This document shows, in pieces, positions 53,008-63,354 of a stretch of DNA of 64,000 nt; positions within the stretch are counted from its first letter, which is position 1, and every line of letters starts with the position of its first letter. The translations under genes and the position numbers were made by a program. Below the pieces are notes generated by a model. That model was not told the DNA's origin and ran no database searches. It saw only the letters and a program-made list of their open reading frames with translations. Source of the stretch: Bacteroidota bacterium (GTDB taxonomy: Bacteria > Bacteroidota > Bacteroidia > Chitinophagales > Saprospiraceae); contig WGNL01000004.1 in the NCBI GenBank assembly GCA_016124585.1, forward strand, positions 124,001 to 188,000. Reading direction: 5' to 3'.

Positions 53008-56000
53008 ATGAAAATTTGGTATAGTTTAATAGTCGCTTTTTTTGCATTTCCCTTCCTTCTTTCGGCTCAAAAGCTTGAAAAATTCTCGGAAGACCAAGCC
53101 AGTTTCCTTAAAGAATTGGAGGGCTTGATGACCGCTTCCAAAAACTCCAAAATGGAGGACCTTTACAAGGATTTTGAGAAGTCTGTCAAATCTGGCGTTT
53201 ACACAGAGGTAGAAATTATGCGGATTCGCCTAACTGGCGACAGGATGCTGGAACAGAAAATGCCCGCCAACCCTTATTTCACAGCCTATCTTCAGGCACT
53301 TTCCTTGGTTAAAAAATCAGAACTTGGTGAAAGCCGTTTTCAAAACTGGCATGATGTGCTGGATGGGATGCTGGGCAGCATTGAGAACCGTAAACTCAAG
53401 CCCTACCAGGATTTTCTGGAATTCAGTTATGGTTTTTTTGAAAAAAACGCCCTTCGTAAATCGGACTTGGGCACCAATTGGATTGCCAATGCCTCCCGCT
53501 ACGAAATGGTCCTAGAGGATAAAAAGCCTTTGATAAAATATGACAAATTGGACTTGGTGGCTACCCGTGGCAAGGACTCCATCATGATAAAATCGACGGC
53601 AGGGGTCTATTACCCTGTGGAGGAAATTTGGAAGGGTAAGGGCGGCATTGTTACATGGGAACGATTGGGCCTCAAAAACGATGTGTATGCAGAACTGACA
53701 GAGTATGAGTTTGAAGCCAAGAAAAGTATTTACGATGTAGCCAGTGTGAAAATGCACTACCCACTTTATTTCGGGCAAAATGTGGTAGAGGGAAAGTTTG
53801 AAGACAAATTGGTTACTTCCAACGAGGCGACTGAAGGTAGTTACCCCCGTTTTGAATCAAAAGAAAGGGTTTTGGAGCTGAAGAATATTGGAGAAGGTGT
53901 CCAACTCCGAGGTGGTTTTAGGTTGCAGGGAATCACGGTTTATGGTTACGGCGACCGTGCCGAACGGGCAGAACTCAAGCTTTTCAATAACAAACACAAT
54001 TTGGTTTATAAAGGCCAGGCGGAGCTTTTCATTGTAAAACAAGAGGAAAGAATCGTTGGAGAAGGGGTGGAGTCAGCCATTTATTTTGGCAAAGACTCCA
54101 TTTACCATCCTTCGGTAAATATCCGTTTTGACCTGAAGACCCGTGAGCTTCAACTTGCCCGTGGCAAAAGGGGGAGTGACAGGAACCCGTTTTTCAATTC
54201 CTACCAGCAAATTAATATTGATGCGGAACGAATGGATTTTGAGCTGGCGACCGATAGTATTTACATAGGCCGTCGGAACATGGGTATTGCAAAATCGGCT
54301 GTGCCTGTGGTTTTTGAATCGCTCAAATTTTTCAATGAGAACGATTACAACCGTATTCAAAACATCTCCACGACCAACCCTATTGCGCTGATGAAGGTGG
54401 CGTACCAAGAAACGGGCGAAAAAACCATCAGTGCCGAGTCACTTGCCAAACGGCTCAACCCAAAGTTTGGTGTCGAGAACATCAATTCGCTGCTGTATGA
54501 CTTGGTCTCCAAGGGTTTCATCAATTACAATGCGGACGAAGGCATGGTTGAAATCAAGGACAAAGTTTTGCACTACGCAGAAGCAAGTCAGAAAAAAGTG
54601 GACTACGATAACCTGAGGATTTCTTCCGAAACGAATGAAACCAATGCGGTTTTTGACCTGAAAGACAATTCCACCTCCATCAATGGCGTACAAAATATTG
54701 AACTGAGTCAGGCTCAACGGGTCGGCTTTAAACCCTACGGCGAAAATGTCCGGATGAAAAGCAACCGGGACATGGATTTTCACGGGAGGGTCTTTGCTGG
54801 GTTTAGTCTGATTGAGGGAAAGGACTTTCATTTTGATTACGACAAGTACCAGATAGGCTTGGATTCTGTGCGTTATTTTGACATGTATCTGCCAACAGGT
54901 AATGTTGACAAAAACGGCAACCCAGAGGCGTTTTCCATTGCCTCACGAATTGAGCACCTGAATGGGGTGTTGCTGATTGACGCCCCAGCCAACAAATCAG
55001 GCCGGGAGTCCATCGAGATGTTTCCGTCGATGGAAAGCAAAAAAAACTCCTTTGTTTTTTATGACTACAAAAGGACCCAAGGCGGCGCTTACCCAAGGGA
55101 TTCTTTTTATTTCAAGCTTAATCCATTCAGTTTCAATAGTTTGGATAGGTACACCCGCTCCGATATTCATTTCAAGGGCAAGTTGGTTTCAGCGGCTATT
55201 TTTCCTGATTTTGATGAAACGATTGTCATTCGGGAGGACTCCTCACTTGGTTTTGTGACCAAAACTACGGCTGAGGGTTACCCAGCTTATCAAGGTAAAG
55301 GCAATTTCACTGGCGCAATTGACCTGAGCAACAAAGGCTTATTGGGACAAGGCACAGTTCGATACTTGGGGGCAAAAATTGACGCCAATGACCTTATTTT
55401 CAAACCTCACCAAATGACTGGCAGTGCTGAGCGTTTTGATATGGAGGAAGACCGGAAATCTGCGGTGCAGGTACCCCAAGTTCGAGGTTTTGATGTGACC
55501 ATTGATTGGCAACCCTACAAGGATAGTATGTATGTAACCTCTAAGGAGGCACCGTTTGAGCTTTTCAAAGAAGGGCGGCATACCTTGAAAGGCACTTTGA
55601 TTTTGACACCGGGCGGCTTGAAGGGCAAGGGTTTGTTCGACTGGGACAAGGCGAACATGACCTCCAAACTGATCAGTTTTGGTGCTTTTTCTGCAAAAGC
55701 TGATACCACGGACCTGAAAATCAAAGCCATAGATGCGGATGCAGTGGCACTTTCTACCTCCAATTTGAATGCGGATGTTGATTTTGACAAGCAGTTCGGT
55801 ACCTTTAAGGCTAACGCTGATGTATTAACGACTACCTTACCCTACAACCAATATGTTACCACTTTCAATGAATTTGATTGGGACATGGCCAAGGAGACGG
55901 TAACATTTAGAGCTTTTGAGGGTAAATTGGGGAATTTCGTGTCCATCCATCCTGACCAGGATTCCTTGTTTTTTCAAGGTAAAAATGCGCTTTACGACCT

Positions 56001-57537
56001 TAAGACCAACCTGTTGAAGATTAGTGGTGTGCCTTACATTGTATCCTCGGATGCCTTTATTTACACAGAAAAAGGCGATGTGGAAGTGCAGGCAGGTGGT
56101 GTGATTACGGAACTGACCAATGCAAAAATTGTGGCTGACACAATTAACCAATACCACGTCATCAATCGGGCAACGGTTAATATTTTGGGTAAGAAGGAAT
56201 ACCGTGCAAAAGGTTTTTATGAATACAATATTGCTGACAAAAAACAAGAAATAGAGTTTGCGGAAATCGTAGGGACAAGAGTAGGAGAGGGCAATCAACA
56301 AACTAAACGTTCCGTGACCCGTGCAACGGGCGAAATCAGCGAGCGAACTAATTTTTACATTGACCACAAAACAAAATTTCAAGGGACTATCACCCTGCAA
56401 GCTGATAAACCAAACCTTGGATTCAAAGGATTTGCCCAATTGCAGTCGGAAACGCTTCCTGCAAAGCACTGGTTTTCAATAGATTGCGAAGGCGATAAAA
56501 ATGACTTGACGATTGCCTACAAAATTCCGCTCAACACAGATGGGGAGCAAGTTTTTACTGGGCTGTTTTTGAGCAAGGAAACTGCCACTTGTTACCCAAG
56601 GGTAATGATGCCTTTGTTCTTCCGGAAAGACCGTCCAATTCTGGCTGTACAGGGGGTCATGCAGTACGATGAAAAGACTGATAAATTCATCTTTTCAGAT
56701 TCGACTCGTATGTTGAGCGGTGGGGCAATTCCTGGGGGAAACCAAATTGTTTATGACAATCCGACTGGCAAAATCGATATGGAAGGGAAATTTACCCTAG
56801 GTTCTGCACTTAAAAATGTGAGTGTCGATGCAGCTGGATATGTCAAAACTACTTTCGGGGAAATGGTGACGGATACAGTTTTAGGAACTTCGGCCATGAA
56901 ATCCGACCTACAAATGGAGGCAATGATGGGGCTGAATTTTCCTATTCCATCTGATTTGATGAAAATTATTGTGTCTGATTTCAAGTCTAGCACCTTCGAC
57001 GCAACCCCGATTGTTTATGCCAAGGATATGCCTTTTTACCGAAAGGTGATACGCCAGATGTTCCCTCTAAACGATGATTTACAAAATGCAATAGATGGTA
57101 TCAGCCTTGGGTCATTGACGCTTCCCAAAAAGTACAACCAATACACGGCGCTGTTTGACCGGGTTCCGTTGAATTGGGATGCCGACTACCAAAGTTTTGT
57201 CTCTACCAAATCCAAGCTTGGGCTCATTAGCTTGGATGGTGAAATGCTTAACACTACAGTCAGCGCCTATATTGAGGTGAAAATGCCTACCAATGATGAT
57301 GACAGGCTCTACATCTATCTGAAATCGCCTAGCCAGATGTACTATTTTTTCGGGTATAAGCAGGGTATTCTGAATTTGGTCTCAAATAACTCTCGCTTTA
57401 TGGAGCAGCTACTGAAAATGAAGGACAAGGACAAAATTGTGAAATTAGCAGATGGTGAAACATTTGAGATTCAGCCAGTTGAAGAGTCCACCGCTTCAGC
57501 ATTCCTCAATAGGATAGAAGCTGTAAAAAAAGACTAA
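53008..57537 (+). CDS. Very large secreted protein of unknown function (1509 residues)
   Basis: Signal peptide MKIWYSLIVAFFAFPFLLSA. The first 130 residues are helical (KFSEDQASFLKELEGLMTAS, KMEDLYKDFEKSVKSG). The long middle is beta-rich and repetitive in style, with many 'F-x-A/G-x-A-D' strands (FGAFSAKADTTDLKIKAIDA, FGTFKANADVLTTTLPYN) and phrases like AYKGQA, LKGTLILTPGGLKGKG and RAKGFYEYN. These recall AsmA/LptA-type lipid-conduit or beta-jelly-roll assemblies, but I cannot confirm homology. There is no T9SS sorting domain, no lipobox and no clear barrel C-terminus. It lies 18 bases after prmA, so it is probably co-transcribed. Function unknown. Confidence 0.8.
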   Translation: MKIWYSLIVAFFAFPFLLSAQKLEKFSEDQASFLKELEGLMTASKNSKMEDLYKDFEKSVKSGVYTEVEIMRIRLTGDRMLEQKMPANPYFTAYLQALSLVKKSELGESRFQNWHDVLDGMLGSIENRKLKPYQDFLEFSYGFFEKNALRKSDLGTNWIANASRYEMVLEDKKPLIKYDKLDLVATRGKDSIMIKSTAGVYYPVEEIWKGKGGIVTWERLGLKNDVYAELTEYEFEAKKSIYDVASVKMHYPLYFGQNVVEGKFEDKLVTSNEATEGSYPRFESKERVLELKNIGEGVQLRGGFRLQGITVYGYGDRAERAELKLFNNKHNLVYKGQAELFIVKQEERIVGEGVESAIYFGKDSIYHPSVNIRFDLKTRELQLARGKRGSDRNPFFNSYQQINIDAERMDFELATDSIYIGRRNMGIAKSAVPVVFESLKFFNENDYNRIQNISTTNPIALMKVAYQETGEKTISAESLAKRLNPKFGVENINSLLYDLVSKGFINYNADEGMVEIKDKVLHYAEASQKKVDYDNLRISSETNETNAVFDLKDNSTSINGVQNIELSQAQRVGFKPYGENVRMKSNRDMDFHGRVFAGFSLIEGKDFHFDYDKYQIGLDSVRYFDMYLPTGNVDKNGNPEAFSIASRIEHLNGVLLIDAPANKSGRESIEMFPSMESKKNSFVFYDYKRTQGGAYPRDSFYFKLNPFSFNSLDRYTRSDIHFKGKLVSAAIFPDFDETIVIREDSSLGFVTKTTAEGYPAYQGKGNFTGAIDLSNKGLLGQGTVRYLGAKIDANDLIFKPHQMTGSAERFDMEEDRKSAVQVPQVRGFDVTIDWQPYKDSMYVTSKEAPFELFKEGRHTLKGTLILTPGGLKGKGLFDWDKANMTSKLISFGAFSAKADTTDLKIKAIDADAVALSTSNLNADVDFDKQFGTFKANADVLTTTLPYNQYVTTFNEFDWDMAKETVTFRAFEGKLGNFVSIHPDQDSLFFQGKNALYDLKTNLLKISGVPYIVSSDAFIYTEKGDVEVQAGGVITELTNAKIVADTINQYHVINRATVNILGKKEYRAKGFYEYNIADKKQEIEFAEIVGTRVGEGNQQTKRSVTRATGEISERTNFYIDHKTKFQGTITLQADKPNLGFKGFAQLQSETLPAKHWFSIDCEGDKNDLTIAYKIPLNTDGEQVFTGLFLSKETATCYPRVMMPLFFRKDRPILAVQGVMQYDEKTDKFIFSDSTRMLSGGAIPGGNQIVYDNPTGKIDMEGKFTLGSALKNVSVDAAGYVKTTFGEMVTDTVLGTSAMKSDLQMEAMMGLNFPIPSDLMKIIVSDFKSSTFDATPIVYAKDMPFYRKVIRQMFPLNDDLQNAIDGISLGSLTLPKKYNQYTALFDRVPLNWDADYQSFVSTKSKLGLISLDGEMLNTTVSAYIEVKMPTNDDDRLYIYLKSPSQMYYFFGYKQGILNLVSNNSRFMEQLLKMKDKDKIVKLADGETFEIQPVEESTASAFLNRIEAVKKD

Positions 57538-57621
57538 TGTTATTGTTTGGTTTGAGTAGAAAGTGGTTTTAAGTGGTACAGTTTTAGCCTAGTAGTCCAC
57601 AAGTTTAGTAATGAAGATTTG

Positions 57622-60600
57622 ATGGATAGACCAGTGCTGATAGTTTTTTTTCTGGCTGCGATTATTTCCCTTCGGCTCAACGATTTTTTTGTCAAAAACC
57701 CTTTTGTCAATTCGGGAAACGCTCAGGCTGTGAAATTATCAACTGTACAATGCAGTGATGATAACAGTTTGGCTATCTCTTCAGGACTTACTCCAGATGC
57801 TTCATTAGTGAATGGAACTGGATTGCAAATGCTTGATTTTCAAGCTGATAGAACTACTTTTGGCTTCACCGACATCAATTACACACAGCCGTTTGACCCA
57901 AATCTTGCCAATAAAAAAGTGGCTCTAGGCTGTGATTCCGTTCAAATTTCTCTGATGGCAATCGTTCTGGGCACCACAGTAAATGATAGCCTTGGCTTCA
58001 AAATCAATTATGGAAATCCTGACAATTCAGTTTCTGCAATTGAAATATTTCAATTCGATCAAGGACAAGTCAAATTGAGCAATGGCGGAAGTAATTTTAA
58101 TTACAACCTTTTTCCATCAGATGTTTCAGTTAGTTCTAACCAAGGGATAAAGACATTGGATTTCAGTTTGCACAACTGTTTAACTGGTCTAGGAATCACC
58201 TTACAAACGGGAGATACATTGCGCTTTACAGGTAAATTCGTGGTGAATGCAAATGGCCCACTCACGCAGCTTTTCAAGATTTTACCAAATTTCAATGCAC
58301 ATGCTTACGCCATTCAAAATGGAACGGCTCTATCATGTGATACCTTATCTGAAACATTTCGATTGTCAAAAAGCCAAGTGGTATTTGACTTTCCTAACAC
58401 ATTGAACGGTTTGCCAATTGGTTGCAATGAAGGTAAATTGACTTGGCGACTTTTTGTTCCAAACAATGATTTCTCCACTTATTTCGGCAATGAACTCCGA
58501 CCAGCTACCAAGGTCGATTCCTTGGTTTTTGATTTTGACCCGGGACTAATGAATGCCTTCACAGGAGGGGTAGTTGAGGTCTCAATTCCAGGCCACCCGA
58601 TTTTTGGGAGCAATTACTTTCCAATTCGACCGCTTTCCGATTTTCCAAACGGGCATTATGTTGCAAAGTTTGACACTCTGACTAGGGTTCCCTCATTAAA
58701 TATCGTCCAGACTTACACGTTCGATCTGAGGCTGAAACTGACTCCAACTTGTGAAAGCCCCGTTGGAAGCCTTTCAGCGAACAATGTTTACGGAATTAAC
58801 TCAAAAGTTGCTTACACTGACCGCTATTACGCAAAGTTCATAGGCGATGGAAGCTGCATGAACAGCCAAATAGACCAAGCTACCAGTACAGTTGCGTACA
58901 TTCAACCTCCTACGTTTACATTAAGCCCTTTGAGTGGCTCTACAGCAGTTTTGACTGGCGGTGAGGCTACATGGGATTTAAGATTGTGCAATATTTCAAG
59001 CCAAGCAAATTCGGCCATCAATTGGTTATCAGTAAACGACCCAAGTAGCCTGCTCACGGTAACAACAATTTCTAATATCAACAATCCAGGCAACCCAGTG
59101 CCGCTGACTTTAATGCCGTTTGGGCAAAATGTGTTTGTGTTCACACCTGGTATTAATGCAGGGCAATGTCTGAACCTGAGAGTCACAGCCACTACTTCTA
59201 GTTGCGATGATGTGGCATTAAACGTTACTGCAGGCTGGAATTGCAGCGATTATCCACCAGGTTGGACGCCTGCAAGCAATGCGCCTTGTAGCAGTGTGTC
59301 GCTGCCTTTGAATCTACAAAACAACGGCGTGTCGCCCATTCAAGTGAATTTCACCAATACATCTGCCAGTTGCATTGGCAATGGTGAGTCCGTTACAATC
59401 GTAGGGAGCCTTTCCAGTGCAACATCATTGGCCGATGACAATTATACGCTCAGCTTCGTTTGGGATGAGAATGGAGATGGAAATGTGCAAACCAGTGAAA
59501 CAATACTAGGTTCTCAAATTGTTTCTGGTGCTATTTCAGTTGGCAATCCGTTGACTTTCAGTCAGTTAATGCAAATTCAGTCAAATGAAGCATGTGGGAT
59601 TTTGTTGAAATTGGAATCCAGTGGAAACAGTAGTTGTAGTTCTTCAACTACTCTAATACCAACACCTAGTTTCTCAAACGGAGGAATAGACCGCAGTTTT
59701 TGCGATGTAACCCATTTGTATTCCACGATGCTTGGAGACAATACCGTTTGCGATACCTCCAATTATAAAACCACGTGGACTGCCATTGCGCCAGCAGATA
59801 TTTTGGCAATGAATGACCCAAATATAGGTAATCCGATTATGACCATTGACCCCATGAATTATTTGGGGCAAACGCTTCAATTCGTGCTTTCGACTGAACG
59901 CTTAGCCTGTGGTGTTACAACTTACGATACCGTTCAAATCTTGGTGCCCAATAGCTCAAGTGGCGTTTTTGTTGAGCAAGCAATTGACTTGCAATTGATT
60001 GATTGTCAATCGCTTGGTTCAGTTTGTGTAGAAGTGTCACCATTGTTTCTGGCCGATTATGTTTTTTTTGATAATGGACAACCTTACCTCGGTAGTTTCT
60101 CCGCTTGCAATTCAGGATTTAACCTTGAGGTACCAACTGGTTTTCATCAACTAGTTGCTTTCGACACGGTAACTGGCTGTTCGGACACGATTGATGTCTC
60201 TGTTACTTGTACCCTAACTGATACCATCCAATTGACATTACTTTTGGGGGAAATGGACACGATTTGTTTGGCCTCAACTGAACTTTCTGGGCCTGCAATA
60301 ACATTGAGCAATCTTTGTGAAGATGGTCAATATGTTGATTATCAAATACTTAATGATAGTTGTGTAGTTTTGACTGGTAACCTTGTTGGGAACGAGTCGG
60401 CTTGTCTAGTGATATGTGATGCCAATGGTTTTTGCGATACTACAATGTTAATCACATCCGTTCTCCATCCGTTTCCAAACGGTATTTTTGACACGCTTAC
60501 CCTTACACAGTCAGGAGTATTTTGTTTTGATGAAAATGAATTGAATTTGACAGGAATGTTAACATCGATTCAAAATATTTGCCCAACAGCTTCAGGCAAT

Positions 60601-61821
60601 TCGGTACAGTTCTCCATTGATTCTACTGGCTTTTGCTTAGATTACACTGCTGTGTCAGTTGGCAATGAATCTGCTTGTATTGCACTTTGTGACGATGAAG
60701 GGAATTGCGATACTTTGAATTTTAATGTTACCGTTTTGCCAGGTGGTGTTTATCAAGACACAGTTTTTTTGCTTTTGGAAACAGATACATTTTGCCTGCC
60801 ATCAGGCTGGCTTCCAAATCCTATTGTCAGCATTGTAGACGTTTGTCCTGAAAATCATGGTGACAATGTAAATTTTACGGTTCAAGGAGATTGCATCCTG
60901 TACAATGGTTTTGCAATTGGTACTGATTCAGCCTGTTATCGATTTGAAGATGCACTTGGAAATGTGGCATTGATTGAGTTGCGCATATCAGTCCGGAAGA
61001 CAAACCCTGATAGTTTTTGTGATACAATTTTTATTGGCCAATCCAAGCTCCATTGCTTGGATATTTCTGAATTGCCATCTGAATTTGCAAATGGAAGCCT
61101 CCAAGAAATTTGCCCCGATGAGCGGACAGGTAATATCGAATTGACCATCAATGAAACTGGAAGTTGTGTTTACTACACTGGGATTGCCGAAGGCAGGGAC
61201 AGCGCCTGCTTAATTTATTGCGACAGGTTAGGTTTTTGTGACACAAGCTATTTTTGCTTTTTTGTAAAACCCTATTTTGACCCACCGGCCCTTGGAGCGG
61301 ACTCCGCTTACACACCCAAAGGAACTCCTGTCGTGATTGATTTCCTAGCGAACGATACCATCTACGGCGGAATTAGGGACATTTTTGTATTAGAAAACCC
61401 CGTGGGCTCTGTGGTACTAAACCTTGACAATTCCTTTACCTATATCCCAAAGGAACCAAACTGTGATTTCTACGATAATTTTACCTACGTGGCTTGTAAT
61501 CCGAATGGTTGCGACACAACCCAAGTCACTATTTTCGTTAATTGTATTGAATTAACTGTTTTTACAGCGGTTTCACCAAACAATGACGGCGTAAATGATT
61601 TCTTTTACATCGCCAAAATTGAAGAATTCCCTGATAACCACCTTTGGGTGTACAATGTCTGGGGAAGTTTGGTTTACGAATCCATGGCCTACCGAAATAA
61701 CTGGCCTGGGACCTGGGGGGCAGATACCGACTTGCCAGATGGCACCTATTATTATATCCTAGATTGGAAAGACAATGATGTCAATATTACCCAAAAAGGA
61801 TTTTTTGAATTGTTTCGATAA
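57622..61821 (+). CDS. Giant secreted protein with four Cys-rich tandem repeats and T9SS type-B sorting domain
   Basis: About 1399 residues. The N-terminal hydrophobic segment (VLIVFFLAAIISLRL) acts as signal peptide. The first 850 residues are Ser/Thr/Asn-rich beta-sandwich modules with paired cysteines. Encoded by 60220-61275 are four tandem repeats of 85-90 residues. A cadherin-like module follows (GTPVVIDFLANDTIYGG to FTYVACNPNGCDTTQ), then a type-B sorting domain (FTAVSPNNDGVNDFFYIA to QKGFFELFR). The ATG at 57622 is preceded in frame by a TTG (57619). Likely a surface adhesin; the ligand is unknown. Confidence 0.85.
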   Translation: MDRPVLIVFFLAAIISLRLNDFFVKNPFVNSGNAQAVKLSTVQCSDDNSLAISSGLTPDASLVNGTGLQMLDFQADRTTFGFTDINYTQPFDPNLANKKVALGCDSVQISLMAIVLGTTVNDSLGFKINYGNPDNSVSAIEIFQFDQGQVKLSNGGSNFNYNLFPSDVSVSSNQGIKTLDFSLHNCLTGLGITLQTGDTLRFTGKFVVNANGPLTQLFKILPNFNAHAYAIQNGTALSCDTLSETFRLSKSQVVFDFPNTLNGLPIGCNEGKLTWRLFVPNNDFSTYFGNELRPATKVDSLVFDFDPGLMNAFTGGVVEVSIPGHPIFGSNYFPIRPLSDFPNGHYVAKFDTLTRVPSLNIVQTYTFDLRLKLTPTCESPVGSLSANNVYGINSKVAYTDRYYAKFIGDGSCMNSQIDQATSTVAYIQPPTFTLSPLSGSTAVLTGGEATWDLRLCNISSQANSAINWLSVNDPSSLLTVTTISNINNPGNPVPLTLMPFGQNVFVFTPGINAGQCLNLRVTATTSSCDDVALNVTAGWNCSDYPPGWTPASNAPCSSVSLPLNLQNNGVSPIQVNFTNTSASCIGNGESVTIVGSLSSATSLADDNYTLSFVWDENGDGNVQTSETILGSQIVSGAISVGNPLTFSQLMQIQSNEACGILLKLESSGNSSCSSSTTLIPTPSFSNGGIDRSFCDVTHLYSTMLGDNTVCDTSNYKTTWTAIAPADILAMNDPNIGNPIMTIDPMNYLGQTLQFVLSTERLACGVTTYDTVQILVPNSSSGVFVEQAIDLQLIDCQSLGSVCVEVSPLFLADYVFFDNGQPYLGSFSACNSGFNLEVPTGFHQLVAFDTVTGCSDTIDVSVTCTLTDTIQLTLLLGEMDTICLASTELSGPAITLSNLCEDGQYVDYQILNDSCVVLTGNLVGNESACLVICDANGFCDTTMLITSVLHPFPNGIFDTLTLTQSGVFCFDENELNLTGMLTSIQNICPTASGNSVQFSIDSTGFCLDYTAVSVGNESACIALCDDEGNCDTLNFNVTVLPGGVYQDTVFLLLETDTFCLPSGWLPNPIVSIVDVCPENHGDNVNFTVQGDCILYNGFAIGTDSACYRFEDALGNVALIELRISVRKTNPDSFCDTIFIGQSKLHCLDISELPSEFANGSLQEICPDERTGNIELTINETGSCVYYTGIAEGRDSACLIYCDRLGFCDTSYFCFFVKPYFDPPALGADSAYTPKGTPVVIDFLANDTIYGGIRDIFVLENPVGSVVLNLDNSFTYIPKEPNCDFYDNFTYVACNPNGCDTTQVTIFVNCIELTVFTAVSPNNDGVNDFFYIAKIEEFPDNHLWVYNVWGSLVYESMAYRNNWPGTWGADTDLPDGTYYYILDWKDNDVNITQKGFFELFR
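60220..61275 (+). repeat. Four tandem protein-coding repeats of about 255-270 bp
   Basis: Repeat units begin at 60220, 60490, 60757 and 61021. The encoded units share D-T-x-x-L, a Cys near position 15, an 'ICP-x-x-x-G-N' block (weaker in unit 1), a central Cys, then 'G-x-(D/E)-S-A-C-x-x-x-C-D-x-x-G-x-C-D-T'. DNA identity between units is low, so the expansion is old and kept by protein-level selection. Confidence 0.75.
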
Positions 61822-61903
61822 AAGATTGATAGCCAGTGTATTGGTTTCTGAATTATCAAATCGATTCAACTTGAAATATTGAAATAACCGATACAAAAGC
61901 ACG

Positions 61904-62452
61904 ATGAACTACATTGTTTATGATTTGGAAGCGACTTGCTGGGAAGGGCACCCACCAGAAATGGCACAAGAAATCATTGAGATTGGTGCTTTGAAAATAA
62001 ATGCTTTTGGTGAGGTAGAGAGCAAATTTGATGAGTTTGTACGCCCAATTTTGCACCCCAACCTTTCAAATTTTTGCAAGCAATTGACTACTATTGACCA
62101 AATCACCATCAATCGGGCTAGTACATTTCCAGATGTGGTGGAGGATTTCCAAGATTGGGCAGGGGTATTTGATGGTGAGGATTGTATGTTCTGTTCTTGG
62201 GGTTCATTTGACAAAAGGATGCTTGTACAAGATTCCATACTTCACGAACTTGAAACTGATTGGATTGAGCCTTTTCATTTGAATATCAGGCGTCAGTACC
62301 ATGAACTTAGGCGGTGGCACACATACAAGGGGCTTAAAAAAGTCGTTGAACTGGAAGGGTTTGAGTTCACGGGCACCTATCACCGAGCGATTTCTGATGC
62401 TGAAAATTTGGCAAAAATTTTTGTCAAACATATTGACATTTGGCGGGTTTGA
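61904..62452 (+). CDS. DEDDh 3'-5' exonuclease (ERI-1/KapD-like)
   Basis: A 182-residue exonuclease-family protein. The first acidic pair is in YDLEATCW (Asp7, Glu9), the second Asp in SWGSFDKRML, and the His-Asp of motif III in HRAISDAEN, giving the complete DEDDh set. The N-terminal 'DLEATCWE' and 'EIIEIGALKIN' are characteristic of the KapD/ERI-1 branch acting on RNA or short DNA ends. It is a single domain with no polymerase partner nearby. It follows the giant T9SS protein gene by 82 bases. Confidence 0.9.
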   Translation: MNYIVYDLEATCWEGHPPEMAQEIIEIGALKINAFGEVESKFDEFVRPILHPNLSNFCKQLTTIDQITINRASTFPDVVEDFQDWAGVFDGEDCMFCSWGSFDKRMLVQDSILHELETDWIEPFHLNIRRQYHELRRWHTYKGLKKVVELEGFEFTGTYHRAISDAENLAKIFVKHIDIWRV

Positions 62453-62576
62453 TGAATTGTTATTGGAAACAATCCTTGTGGATTTGATATGGATGCCAAC
62501 TCTGATAGCACGACAGATTTACTTTTAAACAACCGTTCCGGCGTAACCGGGCAATTACACACATAAAATTCTTAAA

Positions 62577-63278
62577 ATGAAGAAAATCCTGAATCTAAGT
62601 TTGCTAATGTTGGCCCTTTTTGCTTTTACTTCGGCTGCATTTGGTCAGAAGAAACTCAAAGAAGGGTTTGTAAAATTTGAATTGTCAACAGATGGGGCAG
62701 AAGACTCTCCTGAAATGGCAATGCTCGGTGGCTCTACTTTGGACTTTTATTTTACCTCCGAAAAACAAAAAATGGATATGAGTATGATGGGTGGTATGAT
62801 GAGGGTCCAAACGATAGTGCCTATTGGAAATCCAAAAGATGCAGCCATTTTGATGGATATGTTGGGTCAAAAAATCCAACTGATTGGCCTATCTGAGGAA
62901 GACCTCTCTGGTAACTACAACATGATGAACATAGATGGCATCAAAGATGTCATATACGATGAAAATGACAAGAAAACAATCTTGGGTTATCCTTGCTATA
63001 AAGCCTCTGTGAAAATGGATAATAACATGAACATGACCTACTACATCACAGAAAAAATACAGCCACCGACAGGAATGAAAGGCAAAGCTCAGGCAGTTGG
63101 GCTTAAAGGATACCCACTGGAAATGATAATTGATACTGGGGAAGGCATGAAAATGGTTTTTAAGGCATCCGAAGTTTCAAAAGATCTTCCGAAGGATATC
63201 TTTTTGGTGCCGGACGGTTACCAAAAAATGACAATGGAGGAATTTACTGAAATGACTGGGGGTTTGATGGGCAAATAA
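62577..63278 (+). CDS. Secreted DUF4412-like hypothetical protein
   Basis: A 233-residue exported protein with signal peptide MKKILNLSLLMLALFAFTSA. The body contains Met-rich segments (MDMSMMGGMMRVQ, MDNNMNMTYYITE, MEEFTEMTGGLMGK) and the pattern VKFELST ... ILGYPCYKA ... YYITEKI typical of Bacteroidota periplasmic proteins related to DUF4412/GLPGLI. The methionine clusters could bind soft metals such as copper, but this is speculation. A 48-base palindromic terminator follows. Confidence 0.7.
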   Translation: MKKILNLSLLMLALFAFTSAAFGQKKLKEGFVKFELSTDGAEDSPEMAMLGGSTLDFYFTSEKQKMDMSMMGGMMRVQTIVPIGNPKDAAILMDMLGQKIQLIGLSEEDLSGNYNMMNIDGIKDVIYDENDKKTILGYPCYKASVKMDNNMNMTYYITEKIQPPTGMKGKAQAVGLKGYPLEMIIDTGEGMKMVFKASEVSKDLPKDIFLVPDGYQKMTMEEFTEMTGGLMGK

Positions 63279-63292
63279 TACCTAATTGGAAT

Positions 63293-63340
63293 AAAAAGGA
63301 AAGCCTCCTGTGAAATATTTCACAGGAGGCTTTCCTTTTT
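63293..63340. terminator. Bidirectional terminator, 48-bp perfect palindrome
   Basis: 63293-63340 reads the same on both strands: 24-base arms starting AAAAAGGAAAGCC with an ATAT-type centre. It is placed between the convergent DUF4412-like and ndk genes. T-runs on both sides give termination in both directions. Confidence 0.92.
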
Positions 63341-63354
63341 GCATCTTTTTGAAA

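Noticed and set aside
55837-56469. A 210-codon minus-strand frame
   Set aside because: Shadow of the 1509-residue secreted protein; no domain, start context or neighbour supports it.
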